Positions 16,027-25,247 of a stretch of DNA of 34,944 nucleotides are shown piece after piece. Under the pieces are notes generated by a model. That model did no database searches. It was not told where the DNA came from and saw only the letters and a program-made list of their open reading frames with translations. Each line of letters begins with the position of its first letter. The first letter of the stretch is position 1. Source of the stretch: a virus; IMG/VR virus record IMGVR_UViG_3300035010_000017, positions 1 to 34,944 of that record; one strand, 5' to 3'. Both the position numbers and the translations under genes were made by a program.

Positions 16027-16955
16027 TAGGCCACGGCCCTTTCCACCATCAATGTGCAATCTTCGGTCTCATCGAGCAGAGCGCGGAACGGGATGGCAGC
16101 CATCACGTCATCGTCGTTGCCGCCAGCGGTGATGTTGCCGTCGCCAAACTTGATGCGTGGGAGCGTGATCGAATACTTCTCGCCGGTTTCATTCCCCACG
16201 TCGAAGGTGATCGAGCCCTCGCCATGGTCAAGAACTCCCTGGTAGAGCGCCTTGTTCTGGAAATAGGCTTCGATGCTGCCTGTGACCTCGAACCGGCCTT
16301 CACCGAACTCCGCAGAGTAGAGCGAGCCCACTTCTGGACGGGTGCGGAGACCGTTGTTGATCTCCAGCGACAGGCTGCGAACACGCGGCGCGGGGCTAAC
16401 GCCCGCTACCACCAAAGCGCTGACGCTTGCCGACGCGGTTGTCACAGGCGTTGTCTCTGGATCGGCATAGGTCGCGCCGGTCACGATGGCTTCAGCCAAG
16501 GCTTCCATGCGGCCCATGATGCCGAACGAGCCAGTAATGGCTGCCCGTGCAGCGATCGACAGCGACATGGTGTTGATGCGGCAGCCGCTGAACCGGCGGA
16601 ACGTGTCGGTGGTGCCAAGCTCATAGGTTTCTTCGAAGGTGAAGAACTTCTGCGCCAGTCCATTCTTGAGCACGTTGGATGACCAGGTGCTGCACATCAC
16701 ACCTTCCAAGAACTGATCGAACGACCCATAAGTCAGTTCGAAGTCGTAGGAGCCAGTAACGTCCTGACCAAGCTGGAACTCGTCGCGGACGTTGCGATCG
16801 GCCTGGCGCTCATTGCTGGTGCCGGTCGACTTTGTGGTGCGCAGCCCGCCGCTTGTGGTGCGGACGGTCTTGAACGCTGGTGTGGCTGGCGTTGTGCCAA
16901 ACGCAGTCTCTGCGACAGCGGCAACCCGCACGCCGCTTCCGGAAGCGAAAGCCAT
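16026..16955 (-). CDS. Major tail tube protein
   Basis: A 309-residue, beta-rich protein with the profile of siphovirus tail tube proteins. It has an N-terminal GSGVRVAAVAETAFGTTPATPAF stretch, which is the typical strand before the tube domain. A central core contains DVTGSYDFELTYGSFDQFLEGVM, and the C-terminal part has GRFEVTGSIEAYFQNKALYQGVL and an IPFRALLDE ending. Together these match the lambda gpV/TTP-like arrangement. AGGAG is placed 7 bases before the ATG. It follows the tail terminator and precedes the chaperones, which is the canonical siphovirus order. Confidence 0.85.
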   Translation of the reverse strand: MAFASGSGVRVAAVAETAFGTTPATPAFKTVRTTSGGLRTTKSTGTSNERQADRNVRDEFQLGQDVTGSYDFELTYGSFDQFLEGVMCSTWSSNVLKNGLAQKFFTFEETYELGTTDTFRRFSGCRINTMSLSIAARAAITGSFGIMGRMEALAEAIVTGATYADPETTPVTTASASVSALVVAGVSPAPRVRSLSLEINNGLRTRPEVGSLYSAEFGEGRFEVTGSIEAYFQNKALYQGVLDHGEGSITFDVGNETGEKYSITLPRIKFGDGNITAGGNDDDVMAAIPFRALLDETEDCTLMVERAVA

Positions 16956-16985
16956 AGTTATTCTCCTGGTGGTGGGGTTGGCCGA

Positions 16986-17396
16986 TTAGCCGGGGAAGTC
17001 ATATTTGTAGGGAACGGCCACTGCGTAAGTGAAATATTGGCCGTCTTCGTTGGCATCGTCAGACGACGCAGACGATGGGGTGAAGGTCTCGACCTCATCG
17101 AATATCTTGGCCAGAAACAGCATCTCGAGCTCGTCAGCCCATTGCCGACCAAGGTTGCCGCCTGAACCGCGCTCTACATGTAAAAGGATCCGAAAAGCTC
17201 CCTCTTCGCGATGAATATTGTTGCCGGGAACGCCGAACGTCACCCGTTCTGCCGAGGCGAATGGAAACTGCACCTGCAGAAAGGCTGTACCGTCCTCTGG
17301 CGTGCTGCCCTGGCTGTTTTCGTCATAGATCGGGCAATTCGTCCAGTTCGCCTCCAGGCGAGACCGAACGGCATTGACTACAGCGGCTTTTGCCAT
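16986..17396 (-). CDS. Tail terminator-like protein (DUF4128)
   Basis: A 136-residue protein resembling DUF4128/tail terminator proteins, which cap the tail tube and link it to the neck. The N-terminal helix (AVVNAVRSRLEANW) is followed by CPIYDENSQ, then AFLQVQFPFASAERVTFG and REEGAFRILLHVERGSG. The end is KYDFPG. A start-helix and three-strand alpha/beta layout with an INREEGxFRILL-type core is usual for this group. It lies between the HK97-gp10-like neck protein and the tail tube protein, as the family requires. The spacing to the next gene (30 bases) is small. Confidence 0.8.
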   Translation of the reverse strand: MAKAAVVNAVRSRLEANWTNCPIYDENSQGSTPEDGTAFLQVQFPFASAERVTFGVPGNNIHREEGAFRILLHVERGSGGNLGRQWADELEMLFLAKIFDEVETFTPSSASSDDANEDGQYFTYAVAVPYKYDFPG

Positions 17397-17399
17397 CGA

Positions 17400-18050
17400 T
17401 TAGCGCCCCAGACGAATAATGATGGCGGGCTGGCGCAACCGGGCTTGGGCCTGCGATCGCGACCGGGAAAATTTGCCCCCCGCCCACTGACTGATTGCGC
17501 CAGTCGCCATTTCGCGATAGCCGAAATACACACGAGCGATATTGCCGAACCGCCTGTTCGCAGTGGCGCTTACTGCTTGGTAAACACCATCTGGCGCTTG
17601 TCCAGAGAGGCCCGCTTCGATCTTCCTGGCGTAGGGTTGAGCGTTGAGGAACACGTACTCCGAAGCCTCCGGCACCACGCCGTTCGGGTCTACTTCCACC
17701 CCATCTGCAAAGAACATATGGCTCTTGCTGTAGCGTCCGGAGCGAACCGGAGAATGCGACAGCAGTTGTTTCCCGATCCAAGCAAATACCTCGAGCAGCA
17801 GATCGAACTCAGCGACCACCGTGCCGTCTGCTTTCACACTGGTGATGGCAACGCCGCGCCTGCCGTCGACCGTCACCTCATAGTCAGGCATTTGGCCGAT
17901 GACCTTCGCATTAAACGCCCGCGTTTCATCGATCTGCTCTTGCGCGTAGTTGGCAAGCAGAGCGCCGCGAGCGTCAGGCGATAGCTCCTCGTCAAAGATC
18001 AGGGCTATGTCGCGGTCCAGCGGCTCAATCTTGGTCGAAACGCGAGCCAT
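17400..18050 (-). CDS. HK97 gp10-like neck / minor tail protein
   Basis: A 216-residue protein. The central part has the family motif SPVRSGRYSKSH (residues about 99-110), then YVFLNAQPYARKIEAG (about 132-147), matching the HK97 gp10 group in which an SP-x-x-SGxxxxS loop precedes a strand with YAxxxExG. The C-terminus is basic (KFSRSRSQAQARLR). It acts at the head-tail interface. Its start overlaps the stop of the head closure gene as TGATG. The N-terminal 90 residues are a longer extension than in HK97 gp10 itself. Confidence 0.78.
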   Translation of the reverse strand: MARVSTKIEPLDRDIALIFDEELSPDARGALLANYAQEQIDETRAFNAKVIGQMPDYEVTVDGRRGVAITSVKADGTVVAEFDLLLEVFAWIGKQLLSHSPVRSGRYSKSHMFFADGVEVDPNGVVPEASEYVFLNAQPYARKIEAGLSGQAPDGVYQAVSATANRRFGNIARVYFGYREMATGAISQWAGGKFSRSRSQAQARLRQPAIIIRLGR

Positions 18051-18391
18051 CAGCCACGAACCTGAAGATTTACCCGCACCAGCACGTCGTTGATGTAGAC
18101 AGGATCGGCCATGATCACGTTGCGGCGCCGCCCGTGAAACACTGCCTTGTTGTTAATGGTCGGGAGGGTGGCGGCGAAAGGTGTGCCCGCTAGGCTAGAA
18201 GGTGACAAGACCACAGTACTATCGCCCTGCTGCACACCATTCGCCAGTTCATCAGGCTTGTACCCGCGAGTGAAGCCCCGAACAGTTGCAGTGACCGCAG
18301 GCTGGTTCGGGACGAGTCGTTCAAGCGTGATTGTCTGCCCATGCTCGGCGATCTGTCGATCGAGCATCTCAATGGCGTCTGCCGGGCTCAT
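18050..18391 (-). CDS. Head closure / head-tail joining protein
   Basis: A 113-residue protein with an N-terminal helix (SPADAIEMLDRQIAEHG) and then a small beta barrel (ITLERLV, TATVRGFTRGYKP, STVVLSPSSL, NVIMADPVYINDVLVRVNLQVRG). This is the usual architecture of phage head closure adaptors of the SPP1 gp16 / lambda gpFII type. It lies between the gp6-like connector and the gp10-like neck protein and overlaps both (ATGA and TGATG). Function is inferred mainly from fold-like pattern and order. Confidence 0.7.
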   Translation of the reverse strand: MSPADAIEMLDRQIAEHGQTITLERLVPNQPAVTATVRGFTRGYKPDELANGVQQGDSTVVLSPSSLAGTPFAATLPTINNKAVFHGRRRNVIMADPVYINDVLVRVNLQVRG

Positions 18392-18993
18392 ATGCGAGGC
18401 ACCTTGAGGCCGGAGAGGAGCCGCCGTGCTGTACCGTGGATAATGGCGCTCGCCTGATCCGAGATCGTGTAGGTTTTAGTGCCAACACCCTCGACCGCAT
18501 CGCTGCGAAGAAACAGGTTCTCTGCGCTCAGTGACTTCATGTGCTGCACCGACATGATGACCGCCTGCTTAGCCCGCGCCGGCACTTGCTCGATCCAATT
18601 TGTGGCATCCTGCTGGTCTCGCTTTCCGTAACCGGCCCAGTAGCGAATGCGCAGATCCCCGGTACGGCCACGTACGGCAGGCAAATTGTCGAAATACAAT
18701 GGCGTTGGAAAAGCCCACACCTGATCATCGCCAAGATGGTCAACGTAGGTGACGCTCTCAATTTCCAGCTCAGGCCCGATCGGCAGTGAATAGCCGCGGC
18801 AGGGCCAAGCGCTAAGCGACCATTCCAGCAATTGAGGCGCTAAGCACCGACCCAGCCAGCCGGTATAGCCATCGATCTCTTCAATGGCAGCGGCGATCAT
18901 GGCGGTGATCTTCGGATCATTTGACTGATGCGAGCCGGCAATGTCCGCGGGCGTAACAAAAGGATCGGGCGGGGTGATGACCCTGATGCTCAT
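18388..18993 (-). CDS. Head-tail connector protein (HK97 gp6-like)
   Basis: A 201-residue protein with the typical connector sequence plan: helix-rich N-terminus with a TPADIAGSHQSNDPKITAMI segment, then EEIDGYTGWLGRCLAPQLLEWSL, the beta insert SVTYVDHLGDDQV, the RIRYWAGYG motif, and a helical C-terminus with RAKQAVIMSVQHM. This is the layout of phage_connect_1/gp6-like adaptors that bind below the portal ring. A four-base ATGA overlap couples it to the head closure gene. The ribosome binding site is GGGGAA, about 10 bases upstream. Confidence 0.8.
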   Translation of the reverse strand: MSIRVITPPDPFVTPADIAGSHQSNDPKITAMIAAAIEEIDGYTGWLGRCLAPQLLEWSLSAWPCRGYSLPIGPELEIESVTYVDHLGDDQVWAFPTPLYFDNLPAVRGRTGDLRIRYWAGYGKRDQQDATNWIEQVPARAKQAVIMSVQHMKSLSAENLFLRSDAVEGVGTKTYTISDQASAIIHGTARRLLSGLKVPRI

Positions 18994-19017
18994 TGTGATG
19001 TTCCCCGCCCGTTCGAC

Positions 19018-19338
19018 TTACTTCTCGTCCGACTTGCCGTCGGATTTGGGCTCGGCCACGTCCTGTCCCTGCTCGCGCAGGTTTTCCGCAACCGCTGCGG
19101 ATCCGGTCTGAATCGGATCATTAAAATCAATGCGGTTCTGATCAACAGACGTGCCCTTGCGAGGGTCGTTGTCGACAGCAGGATGGTTCACGTCCACATC
19201 CGGCACAATCTGAACCGGAGCACCGGCTGGATCGAACTCAGTTGCAGGCGCGATGTTGGCTGCACCGGACTTGTCAGTTGCTGCTGAAGCAGTGCCGACA
19301 TTGCCAGTCGCAGGAGTGTTCGACTTGGTCTGGGCCAT
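19018..19338 (-). CDS. Low-complexity hypothetical head-region protein
   Basis: A 106-residue, acidic, Ala/Asp/Asn-rich protein with no membrane segment and little predicted order (NTPATGNVGTASAATDKSG, VPDVDVNHPAVDNDPRKGT). The ATG at 19338 is chosen for a strong AGGAGG site 5-6 bases upstream. It lies directly after the capsid gene, where many phages encode a decoration or scaffold-related protein, but it resembles no such family that I can name. It may be a disordered structural or assembly protein. Confidence 0.6.
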   Translation of the reverse strand: MAQTKSNTPATGNVGTASAATDKSGAANIAPATEFDPAGAPVQIVPDVDVNHPAVDNDPRKGTSVDQNRIDFNDPIQTGSAAVAENLREQGQDVAEPKSDGKSDEK

Positions 19339-19398
19339 GTTGGCCTCCTGAATTTGGAAAGAGTGGGTGGCGAACCGGTTGCCCGCCACTTCTATGAG

Positions 19399-20670
19399 TT
19401 AGCCGTTGGCCGCTACCTTGAGGGCTCGCATGGTCTCGGGGTTGTCGACGCCGCCACCGACGCGTTTCGTGGTGTAGAAGTGCACGAAAGGCTTGTTGGT
19501 GAAGGGATCGCGCAGCACGCGGATGCCAACGCGATCGATCACCAGGTAGGTGGCGGCCATATCGCCATAAAGCGCTGCAATCGCGTCTGCGCCGATCGCC
19601 GGCATATCCGGTATGTCCACGATCTGCTCGCCGGCCAAGGTAGCAGGCTGGCCCTGGGCAAAACTGGGCTGCCAGAGGTAATTGCCCTGCCCGTCCTTGA
19701 GCTTGCGCATAGCCGCCTGCGAACCGCGAGCGGTAAACAGCTTGGCATTTGCCCGGAACTCGCTGGGGAGCGCATAGAACAGGTCAAGAAAGCCGTCGGC
19801 AGTCAGCGTAGCAGCTGCGCCGCTGTTGACCGTTGGGATGGCACCCCAGGGGTGGCGAGCCGCGTTTGCGCCGCCTGCCACATAAGTCAGGATGCCGTGC
19901 GGCTTGTTCACACCATTGCCGGACAGAAAGGCAATGCCCTCCTGGCGCGCAAACTCAGTGTCAACTTCGTCGCCGAGCCAAGCTTCCAGATCTACGGCTG
20001 CGTCATCCAGCAACTGCTGAGATATGGCAGGGTTTGCGTAGATTTCGCCAAGGGGGAAGTCCAACGACCCGATCTGGGGCGTGGAGGTGGCCGGACGCGA
20101 CGCCGTTTCCCCGACCCAGCCCGACCCAACCGCGCGGTCGGTATAGAGCCGCTTGAAGCCGGAGACAGTAGTTGTGATCACCCGAGCATGGGCCCGGATC
20201 GGCGAAACCTGCTTGAGCTTGCCGGTGATGGTGCGGTCCCACTCCACTGGAGCGAGGTAGCCGCCATCAGCGTCGGTGCCCTTGGTCATCGCCGCCTGCA
20301 CTTCGGCGCCGGCATTGTCGCCCTTGCGCATGTGGGCCTTGAAGGCGGTCACATACTCCGGATCCGCAGGCAGATCGCCGATGACATTGGCGCCGATACC
20401 GCCAGCAGCGATCTTGGCGTTCAGGTCATCGATCACAGCCTGGAAGTTGCCCACTGCAGCATCGATGCGGCTGACCTTTTCGTCGAGGACAACGTCGGCC
20501 TTGCCCTTGAGCTTTTCATCGTTCGCCTTCTTGAACTCCTCAAAGGCGCTCTGGACGGCGGCGATCATCGCCTTGGGATCGTTGGTATCGGCTCGGGGTG
20601 CCATGCTGATCGCGCGCGGCGCAAGCATGGTCGAGCCAGCCAGCAGCGCTGGCGTGGTGAACTGCTTCAT
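19399..20670 (-). CDS. Major capsid protein, HK97 fold
   Basis: A 423-residue protein. Residues about 30-90 are a charged coiled coil, the delta domain acting as a built-in scaffold. The mature shell begins near the motif GTDADGGYLAPVEWD (131-145), typical of the phage_cap E/HK97 group, which places the likely processing site just upstream. Later motifs include SGWVGETASRPATS, IYANPAISQQLLDDAAVDLEAWL and a C-terminal FVHFYTTKRVGGGV. AAGGAG lies 7 bases before the ATG. The gene follows the ClpP-like protease that should remove the delta domain, and it precedes the connector genes. Confidence 0.95.
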   Translation of the reverse strand: MKQFTTPALLAGSTMLAPRAISMAPRADTNDPKAMIAAVQSAFEEFKKANDEKLKGKADVVLDEKVSRIDAAVGNFQAVIDDLNAKIAAGGIGANVIGDLPADPEYVTAFKAHMRKGDNAGAEVQAAMTKGTDADGGYLAPVEWDRTITGKLKQVSPIRAHARVITTTVSGFKRLYTDRAVGSGWVGETASRPATSTPQIGSLDFPLGEIYANPAISQQLLDDAAVDLEAWLGDEVDTEFARQEGIAFLSGNGVNKPHGILTYVAGGANAARHPWGAIPTVNSGAAATLTADGFLDLFYALPSEFRANAKLFTARGSQAAMRKLKDGQGNYLWQPSFAQGQPATLAGEQIVDIPDMPAIGADAIAALYGDMAATYLVIDRVGIRVLRDPFTNKPFVHFYTTKRVGGGVDNPETMRALKVAANG

Positions 20671-20681
20671 CTGAAGCTCCT

Positions 20682-21635
20682 TTAGTTCTGTAGGGTAGCC
20701 AAAAGCCCGGCAAGGCCGGAGTAGTCATCGACCGCAGCGCCTGGCGTGCTGTCTTCAGAGGCAGCGCCGGGCGTGCCCTTGATCTTGTTGATGCTGGCCC
20801 GCGCTTCGGTGCGCGACTTGCCGGCGGAAACCAATGTGAGCTCCATCGCGCGGAGCTCGTTGATCTTGCGATCCTCTGCCTTGGTGCTGTCGTCGACCGT
20901 CATGGCATCCGAGGCGAGAAGTTCGTCGGCAAACCTCCGGGTGATTGCCAAGGACCCAGACATGAAGGTTTCCTCGTCCATCCATTTGGCGATGGCTTTC
21001 GGATCCTGCCCCGTCCGGCTGGCATATACGTCGACTAGAGCCTGGTCGAACGGCTCCAGCCAGTCTGCGACTTCGCGCATGTCGTGCCGATTGCCGGCGG
21101 AAACGACCCATGTGTTGTGGATCATGATGAAAGAGGCGGCGCCGATCAGGATGTTGTCGCCAGCCATGGCGATGATTGATGCGGCCGAAGCAGCCATTCC
21201 CATTACCTTGACAGTGATCGGCTGTGGGTGTTCGCGCAAAACATTGTAGATTGCGATGCCTTCGAAGACATCACCACCCGGCGAGTTGATCTGCACCTCG
21301 ATTGGCCGCTCACCGATTGCCCGTAACTGAGACGCGATGCGCTTGGCTGTCACCCCGCCACCGGTCCAGTAATCCTCGCCTATGGCTTCAAACATGGTGA
21401 TAATATTGTCGCCAGTTGCTACGGCACGCACACCGGCCGCGTCTTCGGCCCACTTATCCATGACGTCGGGCGTTGTGAAGGCATGCACATCCCGATTGGC
21501 CGGCACGGGCAGAGCGCCTGGGCGAGCTTTGTTCTGCGGTTTCCCTACATTGCCGCCGCTGGGCTTCGACACGGACGTGCCCGCCACAACGGCTCCTCGC
21601 CGGACTGAACCTGGAGTTGGCTTACTCGTCATCAT
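20682..21635 (-). CDS. Prohead maturation protease, ClpP-like
   Basis: A 317-residue serine protease expected to cleave the capsid delta domain and itself during head maturation. The ClpP-like core spans residues about 70-240. Substrate-loop residues INSPGGDVFEG are at 116-126; the nucleophile S150 lies in GMAASAAS; H173 lies in FIMIHNTW; and an acidic partner is probably D202 in LVDVYASRTG. The first 50 residues are basic and disordered. Two adjacent ATGs exist (21635 and 21632), with AGAGGAAAACG upstream. A longer start at 21686 lies inside the portal gene and is rejected. It overlaps the portal gene by 14 bases. Confidence 0.92.
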   Translation of the reverse strand: MMTSKPTPGSVRRGAVVAGTSVSKPSGGNVGKPQNKARPGALPVPANRDVHAFTTPDVMDKWAEDAAGVRAVATGDNIITMFEAIGEDYWTGGGVTAKRIASQLRAIGERPIEVQINSPGGDVFEGIAIYNVLREHPQPITVKVMGMAASAASIIAMAGDNILIGAASFIMIHNTWVVSAGNRHDMREVADWLEPFDQALVDVYASRTGQDPKAIAKWMDEETFMSGSLAITRRFADELLASDAMTVDDSTKAEDRKINELRAMELTLVSAGKSRTEARASINKIKGTPGAASEDSTPGAAVDDYSGLAGLLATLQN

Positions 21636-22938
21636 CGTTTTCCTCTTCAGGAGGCTTAGGCTTAGGCTTGGGAGTCGGTTCGTCATTCAATGGCGGGCCG
21701 CCGTTATGACCCATCATCGGGTTTGGACCGATGTCGCGTTCAGGCAGATCCAAGGTTTCACGAACCTCGGCGTAATCCATCCAAGGCTGATGCCCGCCAG
21801 ACCCGAGCGCTTTGGCAAACGCCTCATTCTGATCCTTGATCGAACCGCGCAACAGCGCACCCGGGTTGAACTTGGCCTCGTAGCGCTCTGCCTCTTCATC
21901 GCTAAGTAACGAGCGCTCAATTGTCTGCTGCCAAGCCTCGAACCAGGGCCCTAGGGCGTAGGCGACGAAGAACTGGCCCAGTGCCTCGATGCCCGATCCC
22001 CAGCTGGTTTCGTCCACCATTAACAGCGGCCGCGGGACACCCGAGACGCGGCCGATCTCTTCGACCTGGAGCTTGCGAAGCTCGTTCATCTGCGCGTCCT
22101 TGGCATTGGTTCCAATCGACTTATATTCGGTGTCGCCTTCCAAAAGAGGCGTTTGGCCCGCGTTCGCTGCGCCGGAATAGCGTTCCGCCCAGCTCTTTTT
22201 CAGTCGATCGAAAGCCTCGTCGCTCAGCTCGCCTTTGGTGACCAAAACGCCGTCAACGAAAGCGCCGTTCTTGAATATCCGACCCGCTGCTAATTCGGCA
22301 CTCAGCGCCAGGCCAATAGCTTCCCTCGCCTGCTCTACCAGCGAGAACCCGTGCAAGCTGTCCAGTGACAGACCACGAAGATGGAAGATGTCGCGAGCGC
22401 GGTAGACGATCCTTGCGCCTTTGAGGGGCTGATACTTGTAGCTAACGGTCCAATTGTGGTTGAGCACAACTTCCATGCGCCGGGAGTCCAGCGGAACCAT
22501 GCGCACGACCTTGTCCTTGCCAGTGCGCAAATCTTTTGACCACACGATCAGCGCGAAAGCATCGCGGTGAACCAGCGCGCGCAGCTGCATCAGGGCCCTA
22601 AAGTCGAAAGCCGATTGCCAATCGTTCGGGCGCCTGTGAAGAATGCGATGAACCGGATGATCAACCGCCTTCTTTTTGGTGTCCTTCTCGATCAGGTTGA
22701 GCGGCAGCATGCCGATCGAGTTCGAGATCAGGCTGCACGCCCGGAACATTGCCGGATTGCGCAGCGCTGTCTCAACGTTGACCGTGAAACCTGATGCTGT
22801 GAGTAAGCCGTCGCGCAGGAACTCGATGGCGCGCGGATCGTCAAGCGACATGAATACGCCGCTCTCAGAACCGGCAGCACGGGGCGAGCCCCGGCCTTTC
22901 GACTTGGGGTTAGCGCGGAAGATGTCCAAGAAGCCCAT
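21622..22938 (-). CDS. Portal protein, HK97 family
   Basis: A 438-residue protein of the phage portal family that forms the dodecameric ring through which DNA enters the head. The N-terminus MGFLDIFRANPKSKGR is typical. The core has NPAMFRACSLISNSIGMLPLNL, then HPVHRILHRRPNDWQSAFDFR, and later the family block IGRVSGVPRPLLM followed by the SGIEALGQFFVAYALGPW stretch (quoted in part). The C-terminal 25 residues are disordered, with MGHNGGPP and a run of Pro/Lys and Asp. It follows the large terminase gene with a three-base gap. Confidence 0.95.
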   Translation of the reverse strand: MGFLDIFRANPKSKGRGSPRAAGSESGVFMSLDDPRAIEFLRDGLLTASGFTVNVETALRNPAMFRACSLISNSIGMLPLNLIEKDTKKKAVDHPVHRILHRRPNDWQSAFDFRALMQLRALVHRDAFALIVWSKDLRTGKDKVVRMVPLDSRRMEVVLNHNWTVSYKYQPLKGARIVYRARDIFHLRGLSLDSLHGFSLVEQAREAIGLALSAELAAGRIFKNGAFVDGVLVTKGELSDEAFDRLKKSWAERYSGAANAGQTPLLEGDTEYKSIGTNAKDAQMNELRKLQVEEIGRVSGVPRPLLMVDETSWGSGIEALGQFFVAYALGPWFEAWQQTIERSLLSDEEAERYEAKFNPGALLRGSIKDQNEAFAKALGSGGHQPWMDYAEVRETLDLPERDIGPNPMMGHNGGPPLNDEPTPKPKPKPPEEENDDDE

Positions 22939-22941
22939 GGG

Positions 22942-24762
22942 CTAGACCATCCTCACAGCGCGATTCTCATATGGCGAGCGCTTGACCTCTGCCTTCTCAT
23001 TTGTCGCCGCGCCGACGGCCATCGCGATCGTCACCATGCCGTCAATCCTTCCACGGGAGCGCTCCTTGTCGAAAGCGCGGTTCTCTTGGCCGTCACTGAC
23101 GACATGGGCGTTAGCGGCGCAGCTGTAGGTCACAGGCGAAGCGTCGATGGTGATCGACTTTTCGAGGATGCGATCTTCCAGCCGCTCGATCGATCGCGGC
23201 ATGGTCAGCTGCTTGTCTTCGAACCTGACCAGCTTGCCCTGGGCGTGACTGACCAGCTTCAGGCCCTTGCCAGCCGGTTCATCCGGTCCCTTGTAGCGCC
23301 AAACGTCAAAGCCGATTGCTTCGCAGGCAGCGATGAAGTCGGACATGCCGGCCGGGTCAAAGGCGAGGAACTCGACCCTGTGCGCCGAACAGATCTCCTT
23401 GACCTTGGCCGCGACGAAGGTCTTGTCGATCGTTGCGCCGGGTACAGCGGTTAGGCAGGCGGCCGGATCCAGGGCCCACTTGTCATAGGGCGCCATATCG
23501 GCGCGGGCCCGATCTTCGATGCCGTCCTTTGTCGTCCAATAAAACGTCTTAACCCAGAGGTGCCCGCGATCATCGATCCAACAGACTGAAAGCGACGTGA
23601 GGTCGTTTTTCTTTGATAGGTCGAGGCTCAGCCAGCATTTGAAGCCCTTCATCTTGGCTTCGTCTACGGCGCCCTGCACTGCGGCCCAGGCTTCCTCCGC
23701 AATCCAGAACTCGGTTGAGCCGACCGGAATGCCGAAATAGAGGCGCTTGACCGACAGCGCAGTAGACAGCAGCTGCTTGGCGGTGTTGACGCGCCCCTGA
23801 ATGTTTTCGAGCGGGAACGTCACGCCCAGCGCCGGCAGTGCCTTTGACCAGACTTCCGGCTTGTCGAAAACGGTATCCCGGTCGGCCTTGTCGACACGCG
23901 CGACAAACGAGAACGCTTCGTCGTCGTCGAACTCGCCCTTGGCGACCCGCTGATAAAACTCTGAATACTCGGTTCCAACAATCTGGTTCGACGCCGGCGT
24001 ATTGGTACCCAGGAGCATCAGCGCATCGCCGGGCATCTTGGCGATCGCCTCTTTCCAGAGCTCGATCGACGTGTTCGTTTTGAACTCGTGGATCTCGTCG
24101 GCCGCCACCAGCGTCGGCTTTGGTCCGGACACGGCCTCGCCATTCGCTAATGCCTGGAACAGCGCCTCGTGCTCGGGAAACTCAATCTTCCAAGCGTTGT
24201 CGCCTTCGCCGCGGATTAGAACATCGCTGCGAGAGGCCATGCTGTTCCCATCTTCATGCCCCGGCGTGGTCGCGCGGCACATGGCAACAGCATCCTTGAA
24301 GAGCACGTTGGCCGTGTTCTTGTCCTGACCGATAGCGAAGGCCTTGGCACGGTGAATGCCATAAAATCCCGTCATATAGAGGCCGATCGCCGCCATCAGC
24401 GGTGATTTAGCCTGACCTTTGCCCGTCTCGATCCATCCGGACCGAAAACGCATGCGGCCCGACTCCTTGCGCCAGCCAAACAGCGACCCGGCAACAAACG
24501 TGTGCCAGGGCAAAGGGTGGAACGGCTGACCGACGAACGAGCCTTCCGTAATCGACAGCATTGCTGGCAGGAAACGCAGCGGCCGGGTGGCATGTGGCAC
24601 CGACCAGTGGAGCCCCCGGGCTTGTCCATCGCGCAGATCGCGCATGTGGCGCTCTGCAGCTGCTGCTACCAGCTCGCCGACGACGAACTTTCCGGCCAGA
24701 GCGTCTTGCGCCCAAGCCGTAACTGGATCAGCCGGCGCCGTTTCTCTTGCTCGTGAACTCAT
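22942..24762 (-). CDS. Terminase large subunit
   Basis: A 606-residue DNA-packaging motor. The ATG at 24762 is chosen because the frame further upstream reads as a shadow of the small terminase gene. The ATPase domain has the Walker A-like ETGKGQAKS at 112-120 and Walker B VAADE at 219-223, with coupling motif LGTNTP at 251-256. The nuclease domain shows D381 in SLDLSKKNDLTS, a second acidic strand FLAFDPAGMSDF, and a C-terminal RIDGMVTIAMAVG segment with the third Asp. This matches the Terminase_1/YmfN-like group used by HK97-type phages. It overlaps the small subunit gene by about 35 bases. Confidence 0.95.
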   Translation of the reverse strand: MSSRARETAPADPVTAWAQDALAGKFVVGELVAAAAERHMRDLRDGQARGLHWSVPHATRPLRFLPAMLSITEGSFVGQPFHPLPWHTFVAGSLFGWRKESGRMRFRSGWIETGKGQAKSPLMAAIGLYMTGFYGIHRAKAFAIGQDKNTANVLFKDAVAMCRATTPGHEDGNSMASRSDVLIRGEGDNAWKIEFPEHEALFQALANGEAVSGPKPTLVAADEIHEFKTNTSIELWKEAIAKMPGDALMLLGTNTPASNQIVGTEYSEFYQRVAKGEFDDDEAFSFVARVDKADRDTVFDKPEVWSKALPALGVTFPLENIQGRVNTAKQLLSTALSVKRLYFGIPVGSTEFWIAEEAWAAVQGAVDEAKMKGFKCWLSLDLSKKNDLTSLSVCWIDDRGHLWVKTFYWTTKDGIEDRARADMAPYDKWALDPAACLTAVPGATIDKTFVAAKVKEICSAHRVEFLAFDPAGMSDFIAACEAIGFDVWRYKGPDEPAGKGLKLVSHAQGKLVRFEDKQLTMPRSIERLEDRILEKSITIDASPVTYSCAANAHVVSDGQENRAFDKERSRGRIDGMVTIAMAVGAATNEKAEVKRSPYENRAVRMV

Positions 24763-25168
24763 CGGATGCGCGAACCACCGTCTTTTTGCGCTCCGCCTTC
24801 GTCGCCGCAGACCGGCGCCGCGGGGAGAGGCCAAATTCTGCTTCAAGGGTCGCTGCGTCGGAGCCCATCTCACGCATGGCGGCAAAGTGCGGACTTGTTC
24901 GGGCAATCGCCCGAGCGTTGCCACGCTTCGGCTTGGTGACAGCGCCATGCTCGGCGACTTCGCGCAGGCTGCGGTCGTACAAGACGTAGGAGACAACTAG
25001 GCGCTGCAGAGCGTGCGCGTTGCCAGGAGCCATCAAGCCCCGATCGCGCAACTCGGTGGTGATCCGTCGCCAGTGTTCGACCGCAGCGCCGATCTCCAGC
25101 GGATCATTGAACAGGCTTTCCCAGTCGGGTTCGGGGACGATACTGCCGGTGTTTTCGATGAGGTTCAT
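24728..25168 (-). CDS. Terminase small subunit, P27 family
   Basis: A 146-residue protein resembling P27-type small terminases. The helical core has DPLEIGAAVEHWRRITTELRDRGLM and HALQRLVVSYVLYDRSL, followed by KPKRGNARAIARTSPHFAAMREM. The C-terminal tail is basic (SPRRRSAATKAERKKTV), suitable for DNA or large-subunit contact. It recognises the packaging site and recruits the large subunit. In HK97-like phages it normally follows an HNH gene directly; here two opposite-strand genes come between. The ATG is preceded by a weak GGA-rich site. Confidence 0.85.
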   Translation of the reverse strand: MNLIENTGSIVPEPDWESLFNDPLEIGAAVEHWRRITTELRDRGLMAPGNAHALQRLVVSYVLYDRSLREVAEHGAVTKPKRGNARAIARTSPHFAAMREMGSDAATLEAEFGLSPRRRSAATKAERKKTVVRASDEFTSKRNGAG

Positions 25169-25247
25169 GTCCGGATCCGTACGTCATCTTCCAGCGCCGG
25201 TTGCAGGGCAACTAATTTCGATTACTTTGCTTCGGGGAGGCGAAATT

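Noticed and set aside
19354-20685. A 443-residue plus-strand open frame opposite the capsid gene
   Set aside because: It is the antisense shadow of the major capsid gene in high-GC DNA and shows no domain of its own.
24763-24996. N-terminal extension of the large terminase to 24996
   Set aside because: This part is Arg/Ser/Pro-rich and is a shadow of the small terminase gene in another frame; the ATG at 24762 gives the usual terminase N-terminus.
25201-25228. Promoter TTGCAG / TACTTT for the secreted moron
   Set aside because: The -10 element is poor and the 16-base spacing is not ideal, so the match is too weak to list, although a promoter is expected in this gap.
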